From assembly GCA_963726575.1 (NCBI GenBank), contig CAVSCR010000006.1, positions 62,001-126,000 of the forward strand: a stretch of DNA of 64,000 nucleotides. The letters run 5' to 3'. The DNA is from CAVSCR01 sp963726575. Its GTDB lineage: Bacteria > Actinomycetota > Actinomycetes > JAHEKZ01. The notes beneath the pieces were generated by a model, which was not told where the DNA came from, ran no database searches, and saw nothing but the letters and a program-made list of their open reading frames with translations. The position numbers were made by a program, and so were the translations under genes. Positions 53,564-62,871 of the stretch are shown piece after piece; position 1 is the first letter of the stretch; every line of letters begins with the position of its first letter.

Positions 53564-54004
53564 ATGCCGACCGACACAGCGACCAAGAGCATCACGATCG
53601 ACGTGCCGCTGGACGAGGTGCTACACACGATCCGCGCGGTCGAGACGCAACCGGACTGGGTCAAGGAGATCCTCGAGGCGGAGGTGCTCGAGGAGTACGC
53701 GGACGGGACGCCCGCGACGGCACGGTTCAAGGCATCGACCCCGGTCGGCTCCGACCGGTACACGCTCGAGTACCAGCACTCCGACGACGGGATGACCTGG
53801 CACCTGCTCGAGGGTCGGCTGCAGACCGCGCAGGACGCCAGCTATGAGCTGCGGCGTCTCGGCCCGAAGCGCACCGATGTGACGTTCCGACTCACGGTGA
53901 GTCACAATCTTCCGCTGCCCGGATTCATCCGAGGACGCGTGATCAACGGGCTTGCATCGAGCACGGTCTGCGGGCTGAAGGACTACCTCGAGAACGGCGG
54001 CTGA
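53564..54004 (+). CDS. SRPBCC / polyketide-cyclase-like lipid-binding-fold protein
   Basis: A 146-residue protein of the START-like fold: SITIDVPLDEVLHTIRAVET at the start, then VKEILEAEVLEEYADGTPAT and FRLTVSHNLPLPGFIRGRVI near the end. The cavity of this fold holds hydrophobic ligands, which suits its place directly after a neutral-lipid synthase. The ATG at 53564 follows ACGGAG; GTG at 53558 is an alternative. The ligand is unknown. Confidence 0.8.
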   Translation: MPTDTATKSITIDVPLDEVLHTIRAVETQPDWVKEILEAEVLEEYADGTPATARFKASTPVGSDRYTLEYQHSDDGMTWHLLEGRLQTAQDASYELRRLGPKRTDVTFRLTVSHNLPLPGFIRGRVINGLASSTVCGLKDYLENGG

Positions 54005-54011
54005 CTGACGC

Positions 54012-55130
54012 TCAGCCGACAGCGCGACCCAGCGACTCGAAGAAGGCGACATGCTCTGCCCATTCGCCGGTGTCGTCCGCCTCGGGAAGTGACGACAGCT
54101 TGGCGATCACGACGTCCGCCGCCGGATCCATCCACACGTACTGACCGTGGATGCCGACACCGTAGAAGCACCCGTGCTCGTCACCGCTGATCCAGAACTG
54201 GTTGCGGTAGCTGCCGTTCGGGTGGACGTCCCGCATTCCCTCTTCGGCCGCTGCTGGGTCGCCCCCACGACGTGTGTCGGCCACCCACCCGGCCGGGGCA
54301 ACGCTCACACCATCGGGTCCGACGCCACCGTCGAGAATGACCCGCCCGAAACGCGCAACGTCACGAAGCGTCACGCACACGCCGCCGTTGGCCATGGGGA
54401 ATCCCGAACGGTCGATCGTGACGTACGCGTCGTGTTCGGCTCCGATCCGGGCCCACAGGTCGGTGCTCAGCAGTTCGGCGTAGCCACGCCCGGTGACCCG
54501 TTCCAGGATCCACGCCAGGACATCGGTGTTCGCCGAGCAGTACTGGAATGTCGTCCCGTGTTCGCCTGACTTGCGGAGCTCAGCAAGGAACGCGAAGGTG
54601 TCAGCCGGGTCGCCATCTCGTGACGTTCGCCAGCCGGCGACGCGATCGTGGGTCTGCACCTCCGACGCCGGGTCGTGATAGGTCTCGTCGTAAGCCACGG
54701 CCACTGTCATGTCGAGGACCTCTTGCACGGTGGCCTCGCCGTACGCCGACCCGGCCAGCTCGGGGAGATACGTCGGGACCAGTGCCGACACATCGATCGA
54801 GCCGGCTGCCACGTAGCGGCCGACCACCGAGCTGCACAGCGACTTCGACACGGACATGAGCAGATGGCGCGTTGCCGGGGTCATGCCGTTGAGGTATCTC
54901 TCGAACAACACCTCCCGACCACGCAGGATCAACATCGCGTCGGTGTAGGTGTGCTGCAGGAAGTCGGGAAGGTCGGTCGATGCGAAGGCCGCGCCTTCCA
55001 TGAGCGACAGCACGGGGCCGCTCCCTCGGGACACCACCGCGGTCCGCACCACGTCGTCGACATGCTGGAACGCCCAGCGGTTGGCAGGCCCTGCCTGCCA
55101 GTTGTCCAGCGTCACACCTTCGGGCAACAT
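54012..55130 (-). CDS. Serine hydrolase, beta-lactamase class C / esterase family
   Basis: A 372-residue cytoplasmic protein with no signal peptide. The active-site motif SxxK is SVSK with S93 and K96 (in LLMSVSKSLCSS), and FQYCSANTDVLAWILERVTG contains the tyrosine of the YxN element and resembles the 6-aminohexanoate-dimer-hydrolase/esterase subgroup rather than true beta-lactamases. ATG 55130 is preferred. It is convergent with the WS/DGAT pair, 8 bases from the SRPBCC stop. Confidence 0.85.
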   Translation of the reverse strand: MLPEGVTLDNWQAGPANRWAFQHVDDVVRTAVVSRGSGPVLSLMEGAAFASTDLPDFLQHTYTDAMLILRGREVLFERYLNGMTPATRHLLMSVSKSLCSSVVGRYVAAGSIDVSALVPTYLPELAGSAYGEATVQEVLDMTVAVAYDETYHDPASEVQTHDRVAGWRTSRDGDPADTFAFLAELRKSGEHGTTFQYCSANTDVLAWILERVTGRGYAELLSTDLWARIGAEHDAYVTIDRSGFPMANGGVCVTLRDVARFGRVILDGGVGPDGVSVAPAGWVADTRRGGDPAAAEEGMRDVHPNGSYRNQFWISGDEHGCFYGVGIHGQYVWMDPAADVVIAKLSSLPEADDTGEWAEHVAFFESLGRAVG

Positions 55131-55198
55131 GGCCACTCCTCGTCCCGTGATCGGCCTGCTCGGCCCGACTCTGACACACGAGCTGGGGGCGGGCTGCC

Positions 55199-57232
55199 TC
55201 AGCCGCCGTGGATCTGCGCTCCGACCTTCTCCAGCCGTGCTAGGAGCGGCGCCACGATCGTCCGGGCGAAGGCGTCGGTCAGGTGGTTGGTGTCCTTGAA
55301 GGTGACGACCCCGTTGACCTCGCTCGGACATGCCCCTCCGGGGCATACCAGGGAGTCGAGGTCGACGACCGCGACGCGTGCGCGGGCGTGGTCGATGACG
55401 CGCCACATGGCTTCCAGGGACGCGGTTCCCGGTTGTTCCATGGCGGTCTGGTCGCACTGACGTGGGTCGGCACCGGTGGACAGGCAGTCGACCATTGGTG
55501 TCGCGGTTTCGGGAGTCGGCTCGACGATCACGATTCTGCGGGTGTAGGGCGCGAGCTCGTCGAGGAACTTCAGACTTCCCAGCCTGATCTGTTCCAGCCA
55601 CGGCTTCGTGTCCGGGGGCGCCCACCCGTGTGGGGCGCGGACCGCGCGGTTCGTTACGGAGCGCGCTGTCAGGATTACCACGTCGGGGTGCAACTGTGCG
55701 GCCAGGGCGATCGCACGATCACGGAGGTTGTCGTCGCAGGTGAGCTGCTGTCCCGCTGGAAGCTCGGTGACGCGCGGCCAGGGACATTGGTTGACGAAGA
55801 TCGCGGTCAGCCGCCAACCCCCGGCGTCGGCTGCAGCGATGAGTGGATCAACCCAGAAGCGCGCGTGGGAGTCACCGATCAGCAGGACACGCGTCCCGGT
55901 CGTACTGTGCACGTGCGACGTGACAACACCCATCGCGGCTTGCTCGTTCACCCCAATGCCAGCCGCTGCCATGAGCGACTTCGTCTGGCCGCTCACCGGT
56001 AGCGCGACCAACACCAACCCAGTTGCGGCGACGGCTGCTACCGGTCCGAGGAGTGCCAATCGACGTCGAACCTTGACGTCGGACAGTCGCAGTGACTGCA
56101 TCGGCTGCTCGACCCAGCGCCAGGTCGCCGCGGACAAGGCGATGGTCACCACGAGGACCGCAGCGGTGCGCAGTGGCCAGTTGCCTGGGAGGATTCCGGC
56201 CAGTGCCGCCAGGACGATCACCGGCCAGTGCCACAGGTACATGCTGTAGGAGTACTGACCCAGACGCTGTGGGACCGAGCGACACAGCCCACGGAAGAGC
56301 ACACCCGCAGGGCTCAACTCGAACCCGATGATGAACGCTGCGGTGCCCACACAGCTCAGCAGTCCTCGTGTGAGCGGCGAGGCAGTGCCGGCTGCCGGTG
56401 TTGACACCAGTAGCACCAGGGCCAGACCCGCCGCGGCCAGCCAGCGCGGCCAACGACTCGGTGGGTCCGGGATCTCTGCGGACCCGCCAAGCTCGCGTCT
56501 CGCCGCCCAGACCGCGATGACACCGCCGAGCAGCAACTGGTAGCTCCTCGCGAAGGTCCCGAAGTACGACACCATGGGGTGAGAGACCGAGACCACTGCG
56601 GCGTACACGACCCCGACTGCAGCGACAAGTGAGATCATCACGATCAGGCGGCGTGTGGCGTACCTGGCGAGCAGCACCAAGACGATCAGCAGCAGCGGCC
56701 ATACGACGTAGAACTGCTCCTCCACCGACAGCGACCAGTAGTGCATGACCGGACTCGGCTGCTGGTCGGCAGCGAAGTAGTCCTGCGCCTGCGACAGGAA
56801 GTACCAGTTCGACACATACGCGCCGGCCGACATGAAGCCGCCCCGGTCCAGTGCGACCTGAAGCGGCGTCGCGAGACGGTCGAAGAGGACACTCGTCACG
56901 AGCAGCACCAGGAGCGCCGCGGGCAACAGTCGACGAACGCGTCGGGCGTAGAACTTGATCAGGTCGACGCGATGAGTGGTGAGCATCTCGCGGACCAGCA
57001 GCGAAGTGATCAGGAAGCCCGACAGGACGAAGAAGACATCGACACCGACGTATCCGCCCGGAACAAACGGCACGTCGGTGTGGAACAGCACCACCAACAC
57101 CGCTGCGACGGCGCGCAAGCCGTCCAGCGCGGGGCGACGGGTGAAGACCAAGGACTTGTGCCCCGACCGGGGCAGGAGATCCGCCCCGCCGACCGAAGCG
57201 GGCACTCGCGCGGTCAGGACGCCGGTTGCCAT
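55199..57232 (-). CDS. OafA-type acyltransferase with C-terminal SGNH domain
   Basis: A 677-residue membrane protein. The first about 380 residues are the acyltransferase-3 domain with about ten helices (RPALDGLRAVAAVLVVLFHT, DVFFVLSGFLITSLLV, RRVRRLLPAALLVLL), and the C-terminal part is an SGNH hydrolase-like domain (VLLIGDSHARFWVD, with DTNHLTD near the end). Such proteins O-acetylate cell-surface glycans. The ATG at 57232 gives MATGVLTARVP; 46 further in-frame codons upstream look unrelated. Confidence 0.9.
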   Translation of the reverse strand: MATGVLTARVPASVGGADLLPRSGHKSLVFTRRPALDGLRAVAAVLVVLFHTDVPFVPGGYVGVDVFFVLSGFLITSLLVREMLTTHRVDLIKFYARRVRRLLPAALLVLLVTSVLFDRLATPLQVALDRGGFMSAGAYVSNWYFLSQAQDYFAADQQPSPVMHYWSLSVEEQFYVVWPLLLIVLVLLARYATRRLIVMISLVAAVGVVYAAVVSVSHPMVSYFGTFARSYQLLLGGVIAVWAARRELGGSAEIPDPPSRWPRWLAAAGLALVLLVSTPAAGTASPLTRGLLSCVGTAAFIIGFELSPAGVLFRGLCRSVPQRLGQYSYSMYLWHWPVIVLAALAGILPGNWPLRTAAVLVVTIALSAATWRWVEQPMQSLRLSDVKVRRRLALLGPVAAVAATGLVLVALPVSGQTKSLMAAAGIGVNEQAAMGVVTSHVHSTTGTRVLLIGDSHARFWVDPLIAAADAGGWRLTAIFVNQCPWPRVTELPAGQQLTCDDNLRDRAIALAAQLHPDVVILTARSVTNRAVRAPHGWAPPDTKPWLEQIRLGSLKFLDELAPYTRRIVIVEPTPETATPMVDCLSTGADPRQCDQTAMEQPGTASLEAMWRVIDHARARVAVVDLDSLVCPGGACPSEVNGVVTFKDTNHLTDAFARTIVAPLLARLEKVGAQIHGG

Positions 57233-57431
57233 GCTCACCGCCGTTTCCGACCGACCCGGTTTGAAGCCAGCGGCGCGATCGCACCACACCACCAAGACCA
57301 CGTGGATTCGCAGCCTCTCCGACCAGGTTCCTTGTCGTTCGGCATGTGCGGTAGAGGCGAATGGCCCCACGCGGATGGCGCGGATCGACCCGTCCTAGAG
57401 TCGCGACTGGCCAACGACCTCGGGGGGGCTG

Positions 57432-58295
57432 ATGCGGGTACGCCGGGTGGATCACCCGATGGAGTTCCTGGCCCTCACCGCCGAGTTCCGGGCAACGGAG
57501 CCGGTGTCGACCAACGTCATCGGATCGGTGGCGACGTCGGTGGCGCAAGGTGCGAGGTACGACGACTACTTCTGGTGGGTGGTCGAAGGCGAGGATGGCG
57601 TCGTGCGGGGATGCGCCATGCGCACCGCCCCGTGGCGGCTCGCCGTTCCGGAGCTCGACCTGCGCAGTGCGCGCGCTCTGGGCGCTGCGGTGGCACTGGC
57701 CGATCCGGGACTGCCGGGGGTCAACGGCCCTCGTCCGGCGGTGGACGCGGTCTACCAGGGGATGGGTGTGACGTCAGGTGTCGAGTACGGCCGCGAGAGC
57801 CACCTCCTCGTACTCGACGAGCTGCAACCGGCCCGAACCACGCAGGGAGGGCCGCGATCCGCCAAGCGAGACGACCTCGGCCTGGTCCTGGAGTGGTTCG
57901 GCCAGTTCGAGAGAGAAGTCGACGCGGTGAGCCCGGATCGGGACGAGACCTGGCGCAACCGCGTCGAGGTGAAGGTCGGTGACGGCGCGGTCCTGCTCTG
58001 GGAGGTCGGGGGCCAGCCGGTGTCATTGGCCGGACACGCCCCCCTGGTCGACAGCCCGTCCGGACCGATCGCCCGGATCGGTCCGGTGTACACACCGGAG
58101 TCGCGCAGACGCCACGGCTACGGAACCGCCGTCACGTCAGCCCTGGTGCAGCGCCTACTTCCTGACGTCGGCGTGGTGATGCTGTACGCGGACGCCGCCA
58201 ACCCGACCAGTAACGGCATCTACGAATCGCTGGGCTTCCAGCATCGTGCGACGACAGTCGAAACCAAGCTCGTGCGTCCCAACGCGGCCGGCTAG
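57432..58295 (+). CDS. GNAT family N-acetyltransferase
   Basis: A 287-residue protein with a C-terminal GNAT domain: ARIGPVYTPESRRRHGYGTA is the acetyl-CoA-binding block (R/Q-x-x-G-x-G/A), and ANPTSNGIYESLGFQHRAT is motif B. The N-terminal half (about 1-140) is a second, degenerate GNAT-like domain. The substrate is unknown. The ATG at 57432 is divergent from the acyltransferase gene across a 199-base gap in which I see no other feature. Confidence 0.85.
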   Translation: MRVRRVDHPMEFLALTAEFRATEPVSTNVIGSVATSVAQGARYDDYFWWVVEGEDGVVRGCAMRTAPWRLAVPELDLRSARALGAAVALADPGLPGVNGPRPAVDAVYQGMGVTSGVEYGRESHLLVLDELQPARTTQGGPRSAKRDDLGLVLEWFGQFEREVDAVSPDRDETWRNRVEVKVGDGAVLLWEVGGQPVSLAGHAPLVDSPSGPIARIGPVYTPESRRRHGYGTAVTSALVQRLLPDVGVVMLYADAANPTSNGIYESLGFQHRATTVETKLVRPNAAG

Positions 58296-58296
58296 G

Positions 58297-59922
58297 TCAG
58301 CGCACCACCGTCACGACGATCCGGATCACGTCCACCTTGGTCGGGTCGTGGGACGAGCGCGCGAGCACGGTGATGACGTGTGACGCCCGTAGGGCTGCGG
58401 TCGTCTTGGCCCGAATGGTGAAGCTGAGCCGTACCGCCTTGGTCGTCGCGACCTGGGTCCAGGCGGCACCGGAGGCAACAGCTGCGGTCGCATGAGCACG
58501 CCCGACGAAGCACGCGGTCAAGACGTCAGAACGAGGTCTTCCGAACCCCGTTCCCTGAAGGAACACGATGTCTCTGACGCTGCCATCTGACTGCAGGCGG
58601 GCATACCCACGGGTCGCTCCGCCTCGAGAGACCCGCACCTTGAGGGTCTGCTTCAGACCTGTCGCGTTGTAGCGGTTGTCGCCGACGAAGGGGCCACGAA
58701 CGGATCCGGCCACCATGAGGTCGGGCCGGAAGGTGTCGGTACCTCCACCGGTGAGTCCCCATACCGTCATAGGAGTCCGGCGCTGCGCCGGGCGACCGTG
58801 CGTGCTGTCACCGACCTGGCCGAAGCTGTTGTCCCCCCAACAACGGGCCGACCCTTCGACGGTTGTTGCGCAGGTGTTCCGACCGCTGGCCGTCATGGCC
58901 GCAACGCCGCTGGTCAGCCCCATGACGGCAGCCGGCTTGAGAGCCGCCCCACCACCGCTGCCCCGCTGCCCCGCCGCGTTGCTCCCCCAGCACAGCGCTT
59001 GCCCGGTCCCGGTCACCGCACAGGTGTGCGCCGTGGCGGCAGTCACGCCCAGTGCCCCGGTGGTGAGCCCGACGACCGTGGTGGGCGTTCGACGAGCCTT
59101 GGTCGTGCCGTCACCGAGCTGCCCCGACTTGTTGGACCCCCAGCACAGCACTGCGCCGGCATCGGTCAGTGCGCACGTGTGGTCCTGGCCCGCGGTGATC
59201 GCCTTGGCCGACGTCAGGCCGACCACGTCGACGGGCACCTTGGCCCGCTTGGTGGTCCCGTCGCCGAGCTGACTGGACAAGTTCGCGCCCCAGCACTTGG
59301 CGGTGCCGTCCAAGAGCACCGCACACGTGTGGGATTCCGATGCGCTGATCGCCTGGACGCCGCTGATCAGGCCCGAGACGTCAGTCGGTGAGACTTTGGC
59401 GAGGAGTGTGTCGTCGCCGAGCTGTCCGGAGTCGTTCTGGCCCCAGCACTGCACCCCGCCGGTCGCCAGGAGGGCACAGGTGTCGTTCGCGCCGGCGACG
59501 ATGGCCGTGACTCCGCTAGTGAGCGTGGGCACATCGATCGGCGTCAGACTGCGGTTGTGGGTGCCGTCACCGAGCTGGCCGTAGGAGTTGCGACCCCAGC
59601 ACTTGACGCCACCGGCGTCGGTGAGGGCGCACGTGTGATCCATTCCGACGGCAATCTGGGTTGCTACGCCCACGGCAGCCACGTCGATCGGCGTGAACTG
59701 GTCGGTGGTGGTGCCGTCACCGAGCTGGCCATATGTGTTGCGCCCCCAGCACTTGACGCCACCTGCATCGGTCAGTGCACAGGCGTGGTTCACGCCGGCT
59801 GACACGGCCACGACGTTGGGCGGGGCGACGGCGGCCGAGGCGATCGTCGGGCTCACCAGCCCCGACATCAGAACGGCGGCGGCAGCGGCAGCGACAGGCC
59901 AGCGGGGCAATATGCGGATCAT
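58297..59922 (-). CDS. Secreted RCC1-repeat (seven-bladed propeller) protein
   Basis: A 541-residue protein with a signal peptide (MIRILPRWPVAAAAAAVLMS, ending before APPNVV). It contains seven RCC1-type repeats of about 47-50 residues with the pattern HTCALTDAGGVKCWG then YGQLGDGT (first at about 30-80, last at about 325-375). Each blade has two cysteines in the H-x-C-A...C-W-G positions, suggesting disulfides in the exported state. A C-terminal region of about 150 residues resembles no domain I know. The ATG at 59922 follows GAAGGTG. Its function is unknown. Confidence 0.85.
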   Translation of the reverse strand: MIRILPRWPVAAAAAAVLMSGLVSPTIASAAVAPPNVVAVSAGVNHACALTDAGGVKCWGRNTYGQLGDGTTTDQFTPIDVAAVGVATQIAVGMDHTCALTDAGGVKCWGRNSYGQLGDGTHNRSLTPIDVPTLTSGVTAIVAGANDTCALLATGGVQCWGQNDSGQLGDDTLLAKVSPTDVSGLISGVQAISASESHTCAVLLDGTAKCWGANLSSQLGDGTTKRAKVPVDVVGLTSAKAITAGQDHTCALTDAGAVLCWGSNKSGQLGDGTTKARRTPTTVVGLTTGALGVTAATAHTCAVTGTGQALCWGSNAAGQRGSGGGAALKPAAVMGLTSGVAAMTASGRNTCATTVEGSARCWGDNSFGQVGDSTHGRPAQRRTPMTVWGLTGGGTDTFRPDLMVAGSVRGPFVGDNRYNATGLKQTLKVRVSRGGATRGYARLQSDGSVRDIVFLQGTGFGRPRSDVLTACFVGRAHATAAVASGAAWTQVATTKAVRLSFTIRAKTTAALRASHVITVLARSSHDPTKVDVIRIVVTVVR

Positions 59923-60046
59923 GAGCACCTTCGTTCGGACTAGAGGTGACGACACCGTACGCGGCCCGTCCGCCTGATGCGGACGAACGGCTCACGAATG
60001 CTCCGTCTGGTCAGCCGGCCGCGCGAGTAGCAAGCGGTGACCGACG

Positions 60047-62212
60047 TCAGGAGCTCGTGAGGATGACGAGCTGTTGGGTCGCTCGGGTCATCGAGACGTA
60101 ACGATCGACTGCTCCTTCGACACCCACGCCAAACGCGTCTGGGTCGATGAGAACGACCAGGTCGAACTCGAGTCCCTTCGACAGCGCCGGGGTGAGCGAC
60201 CGGACCCGGGGGGTCGCCGGGTAGGCGTCAGCCGCCAGGTCACCCATGCTGATGACGCACGCGATCCCCTCGGCATGCGTCTCGAGCCAGGTGTCGAGGA
60301 TCGAGCCCAGGTCCGCAACAGATCCGTGCCCGACGGGGACGTGGCTGCTGCGGATGGAAGTGGGCACGTTGGCATCCGGCAGCACGGCCCGGATCACCGG
60401 CTCGGCTTGCGCCATGACCTCGACCGGCGTCCGGTAGTTGACGGTCAGGGTCGCGAGGTTGACCTGGTCGAGCCCGATCCGCTCGAGGCGCTGCTGCCAC
60501 GACTCTGTGAACCCGTGCCGGGCCTGGGCACGGTCCCCGACGATGGTGAAGCTGCGTGACGGACAACGCAGCAACAACATCTGCCACTCCGCGTCCGTCA
60601 GCTCCTGCGCCTCGTCGACGATGATGTGGGCGAACGGACCGACCAGCAGATCCGGGTCCGTGCTCGGCATTGCGAGGTCGTTGACCAGGACGTCGCGCAG
60701 GTCCTGGCCGCGCAGCATCGACATCACCAGCAACTCGGAGTCGTCGGAGGCCACCAGGTCGTCCACGACCCGGTCCATGAGCTCTCGTTCCGCCGCGACC
60801 GTGGCCTCGTGTAGCCGCCGACGTCGCGACGTGTTCGGGTCGCCGAGCCGGTGTCGTGCTGCGTCCAGCAGCGGCAGGTCGGACACGGTCCACGCCCGGG
60901 CGTCAGCGCGCTGCAGTCGGCTGACCTGATCGGGCTCGAGCCAAGGAGCACACACACGCAGGTAGGCGGGCACCTCCCACAGGTCTGCAACGAGTTCGGC
61001 CGGTTCGAGCAGCGGCCAGGCTCTGTTGAAGGTGCCGACCAGTTCGGTGTTTCGCACGAGCGACCTGCGGAGCAGGTCAGCCGACACCTCACCGTCGTCG
61101 TGTTTGTCCATCAGGATCGCGAGCAACCCTTCCCAGACCTGGTCGCGCGCCTCGTTGTGCGGAGTGCCGGGTACCGGCGCGTCGAACGCCTCGACCCAGT
61201 CGTCAGCGCTGAGCCAGATGTCGGACCAGAGGGTCGTGACCGTCAGCCCCCTGGTCGGCGGGACCTCGTAGAACCTGACGGCCGTCTCGATGGCCTCGAC
61301 GAAGTCCGCGGACGACTTCAGCGCAGCCACGTCCAAGTCGGTTTCGCTCGGCGCTTCGGCTCCCTCGGGGACGAGGTCGAGCAAAGTGCAGATCTGCACG
61401 CCCTCCTCGCCAAGGCTGGGGAGGACGTCAGCGACGTAGGCGAGGTAGGGCTGGTGCGGGCCCACGAACAGCACACCACCTCGGCGGTGGCCCAGGCGAG
61501 GGTCGGAGTACAGGAGGTAGGCGGCGCGGTGCAAAGCGACGACGGTCTTCCCCGTGCCGGGTCCGCCGTCCACCACAAGGGCTCCGCGAGACCCCGCACG
61601 GATGATGGCGTCCTGGTCGGCCTGGATGGTGGCGAGCACGTCTCTCATCTGGCTCGAGCGGCTGCTGCCCAGGCTCGCGATGAAGGCGGACTGGTCGTCG
61701 AGGGCGGCGCGCCGTTCCAAGCCCGCCGAGGTGAACACCTCATCCCAGTAGTCGCTGATCCGGCCGCGGGTCCAGCGATACCTGCGGCGGCTCACCAGGC
61801 CCATCGGGTTGGCGTGTGTCGCTGCGAAGAACGGCTCGGCTGCAGGTGATCGCCAGTCGATCAGCAGCCGATTTCCCATGCTGTCGGTCAGGCCGAGTCG
61901 TCCGACGTACTCGGGCTCGGGGTGGTCGGCGTGGACGATGTGTCCCAGACACAGGTCCAACCCGAAGCGACGCAGCGCACGCAGGCGAGCGGTCAGCCGG
62001 TGGATCTCCAGGTCCCGGTCCATCGCTTCCTGGCCGCTGCCGCCGGGCGCCTTGCGCTCGGCATCGAGACGGTCGGACAGGTCGGCGATCGACTGCTCGA
62101 GGCTCTCGCCGATCGCCGCGAAGTGCAGCTCGTCGGCGGCGATCAGCGCCGGGTCGGCTTTGGGAGCAAGGTGGTCACGAAGGTCGAAGACACCGGTCGT
62201 CAGGTGATTCAC
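60047..62212 (-). CDS. helR: HelD/HelR-type RNA-polymerase-associated helicase
   Basis: A 721-residue SF1 (UvrD-like) ATPase. An N-terminal coiled-coil (SIADLSDRLDAERKAPGG) precedes Walker A GGPGTGKT with K222; Walker B is HIIVDEAQELTDAEW and a later motif is SMTRATQQLVIL. Length and the coiled-coil match HelD/HelR proteins that strip or protect RNA polymerase, rather than DNA-repair helicases. The HelR subgroup gives rifamycin tolerance in Streptomyces and Mycobacterium. The GTG at 62212 is preceded by GAAGGGG. A rifamycin-associated element lies 54 bases upstream. Confidence 0.9.
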   Translation of the reverse strand: MNHLTTGVFDLRDHLAPKADPALIAADELHFAAIGESLEQSIADLSDRLDAERKAPGGSGQEAMDRDLEIHRLTARLRALRRFGLDLCLGHIVHADHPEPEYVGRLGLTDSMGNRLLIDWRSPAAEPFFAATHANPMGLVSRRRYRWTRGRISDYWDEVFTSAGLERRAALDDQSAFIASLGSSRSSQMRDVLATIQADQDAIIRAGSRGALVVDGGPGTGKTVVALHRAAYLLYSDPRLGHRRGGVLFVGPHQPYLAYVADVLPSLGEEGVQICTLLDLVPEGAEAPSETDLDVAALKSSADFVEAIETAVRFYEVPPTRGLTVTTLWSDIWLSADDWVEAFDAPVPGTPHNEARDQVWEGLLAILMDKHDDGEVSADLLRRSLVRNTELVGTFNRAWPLLEPAELVADLWEVPAYLRVCAPWLEPDQVSRLQRADARAWTVSDLPLLDAARHRLGDPNTSRRRRLHEATVAAERELMDRVVDDLVASDDSELLVMSMLRGQDLRDVLVNDLAMPSTDPDLLVGPFAHIIVDEAQELTDAEWQMLLLRCPSRSFTIVGDRAQARHGFTESWQQRLERIGLDQVNLATLTVNYRTPVEVMAQAEPVIRAVLPDANVPTSIRSSHVPVGHGSVADLGSILDTWLETHAEGIACVISMGDLAADAYPATPRVRSLTPALSKGLEFDLVVLIDPDAFGVGVEGAVDRYVSMTRATQQLVILTSS

Positions 62213-62265
62213 ACCCCTTCTCTGGTCGCAGGTTCTTGCCCGGCCGGCGATTCTGCGGGAAGACC

Positions 62266-62285
62266 GGGGTCTTGCCGCAAGCCCC
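62266..62285 (-). promoter_or_regulatory. Rifamycin-associated element (RAE) upstream of helR
   Basis: Read on the minus strand the site is GGGGCTTGCGGCAAGACCCC. From memory the published RAE is an inverted repeat close to GGGGCTTGCGGCAAGGCCCC, which this matches at all but one position. RAEs sit before genes for rifamycin inactivation and resistance, including helR. Here it is 53 bases before the helR start, just downstream of a possible minus-strand -10 TATAGC (62297-62292). Confidence 0.75.
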
Positions 62286-62541
62286 CCGGCCCGCTATACG
62301 TTGGAGGTGGCACGGAGGAGCCGGATCTCCTGCCCTTCATCAGCGCAGGCCGGGCCCTCGTCAGCCATGCCGAACCCGAAGCTGCGGCCGCACCATCGTG
62401 ACTCATTTGATTCACGGAGACGGCGGCGGCGCCGCCATCGCCTGCGAACCGCCTCGCTGTCGGATCGGGGCAGACTTGTTCGTAGCAGGGGTGAGCGGCC
62501 GCCCACGAAGGCCGCCACCCAACCACTGGAGATGATCCGCG
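62286..62541. other. Intergenic region between helR and the YCII gene
   Basis: With the RAE this makes a 329-base gene-free stretch between divergent genes. It contains GGCGGCGCCGCC near 62424-62435, a short GC palindrome. I see no tRNA, small RNA, or ORF with protein-like codon pattern. Promoters for both flanking genes must lie here. Confidence 0.5.
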
Positions 62542-62871
62542 ATGCAGTACCTGGTTTCGGTGATCGACGAGGTCAGCGGCTCGGGCACACCTGAGGAGAG
62601 GGCGGCCATCGACGTGTTCAACGACGGGCTGCAGGCCGAGGGCCACTGGGTCTTCGCCGGCGGCCTCGCGTCGCCGAGCACGGCCACCGTGATCGACAAC
62701 CGCGGTGGGGCGGCCGTACTCACCGACGGGCCCTTCCTGGAGTCGAAGGAGTACCTCGCCGGCTTCTGGATCATCGAAGCGTCCGACCTGGACCTGGCGC
62801 TCAAGCTCGCCACCGAGGGGTCGAAGGCGTGCAACCGCAAGGTCGAGGTGCGGCCGTTCCTGGGCGAGTGA
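62542..62871 (+). CDS. YCII/DGPF-domain protein
   Basis: A 109-residue dimeric alpha-beta-barrel protein. MQYLVSVIDEVSGSGTPEER at the start and VLTDGPFLESKEYLAGFWII in the middle contain the DGPF motif. The family has no agreed enzyme activity. Its stop overlaps the GTG of the sigma factor (GTGA), a gene pair seen repeatedly in actinobacteria. Confidence 0.9.
   Translation: MQYLVSVIDEVSGSGTPEERAAIDVFNDGLQAEGHWVFAGGLASPSTATVIDNRGGAAVLTDGPFLESKEYLAGFWIIEASDLDLALKLATEGSKACNRKVEVRPFLGE

Noticed and set aside
54012..55130. Considered an antibiotic-resistance class C beta-lactamase
   Set aside because: No signal peptide, and the YCSANTDV block fits the esterase/6-aminohexanoate-dimer hydrolase subgroup better.
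62301..62594. A plus-strand frame with a TATACG six bases before a GTG, suggesting a leaderless gene
   Set aside because: The predicted protein is Arg/Ser-rich with no protein-like pattern and overlaps the YCII start.
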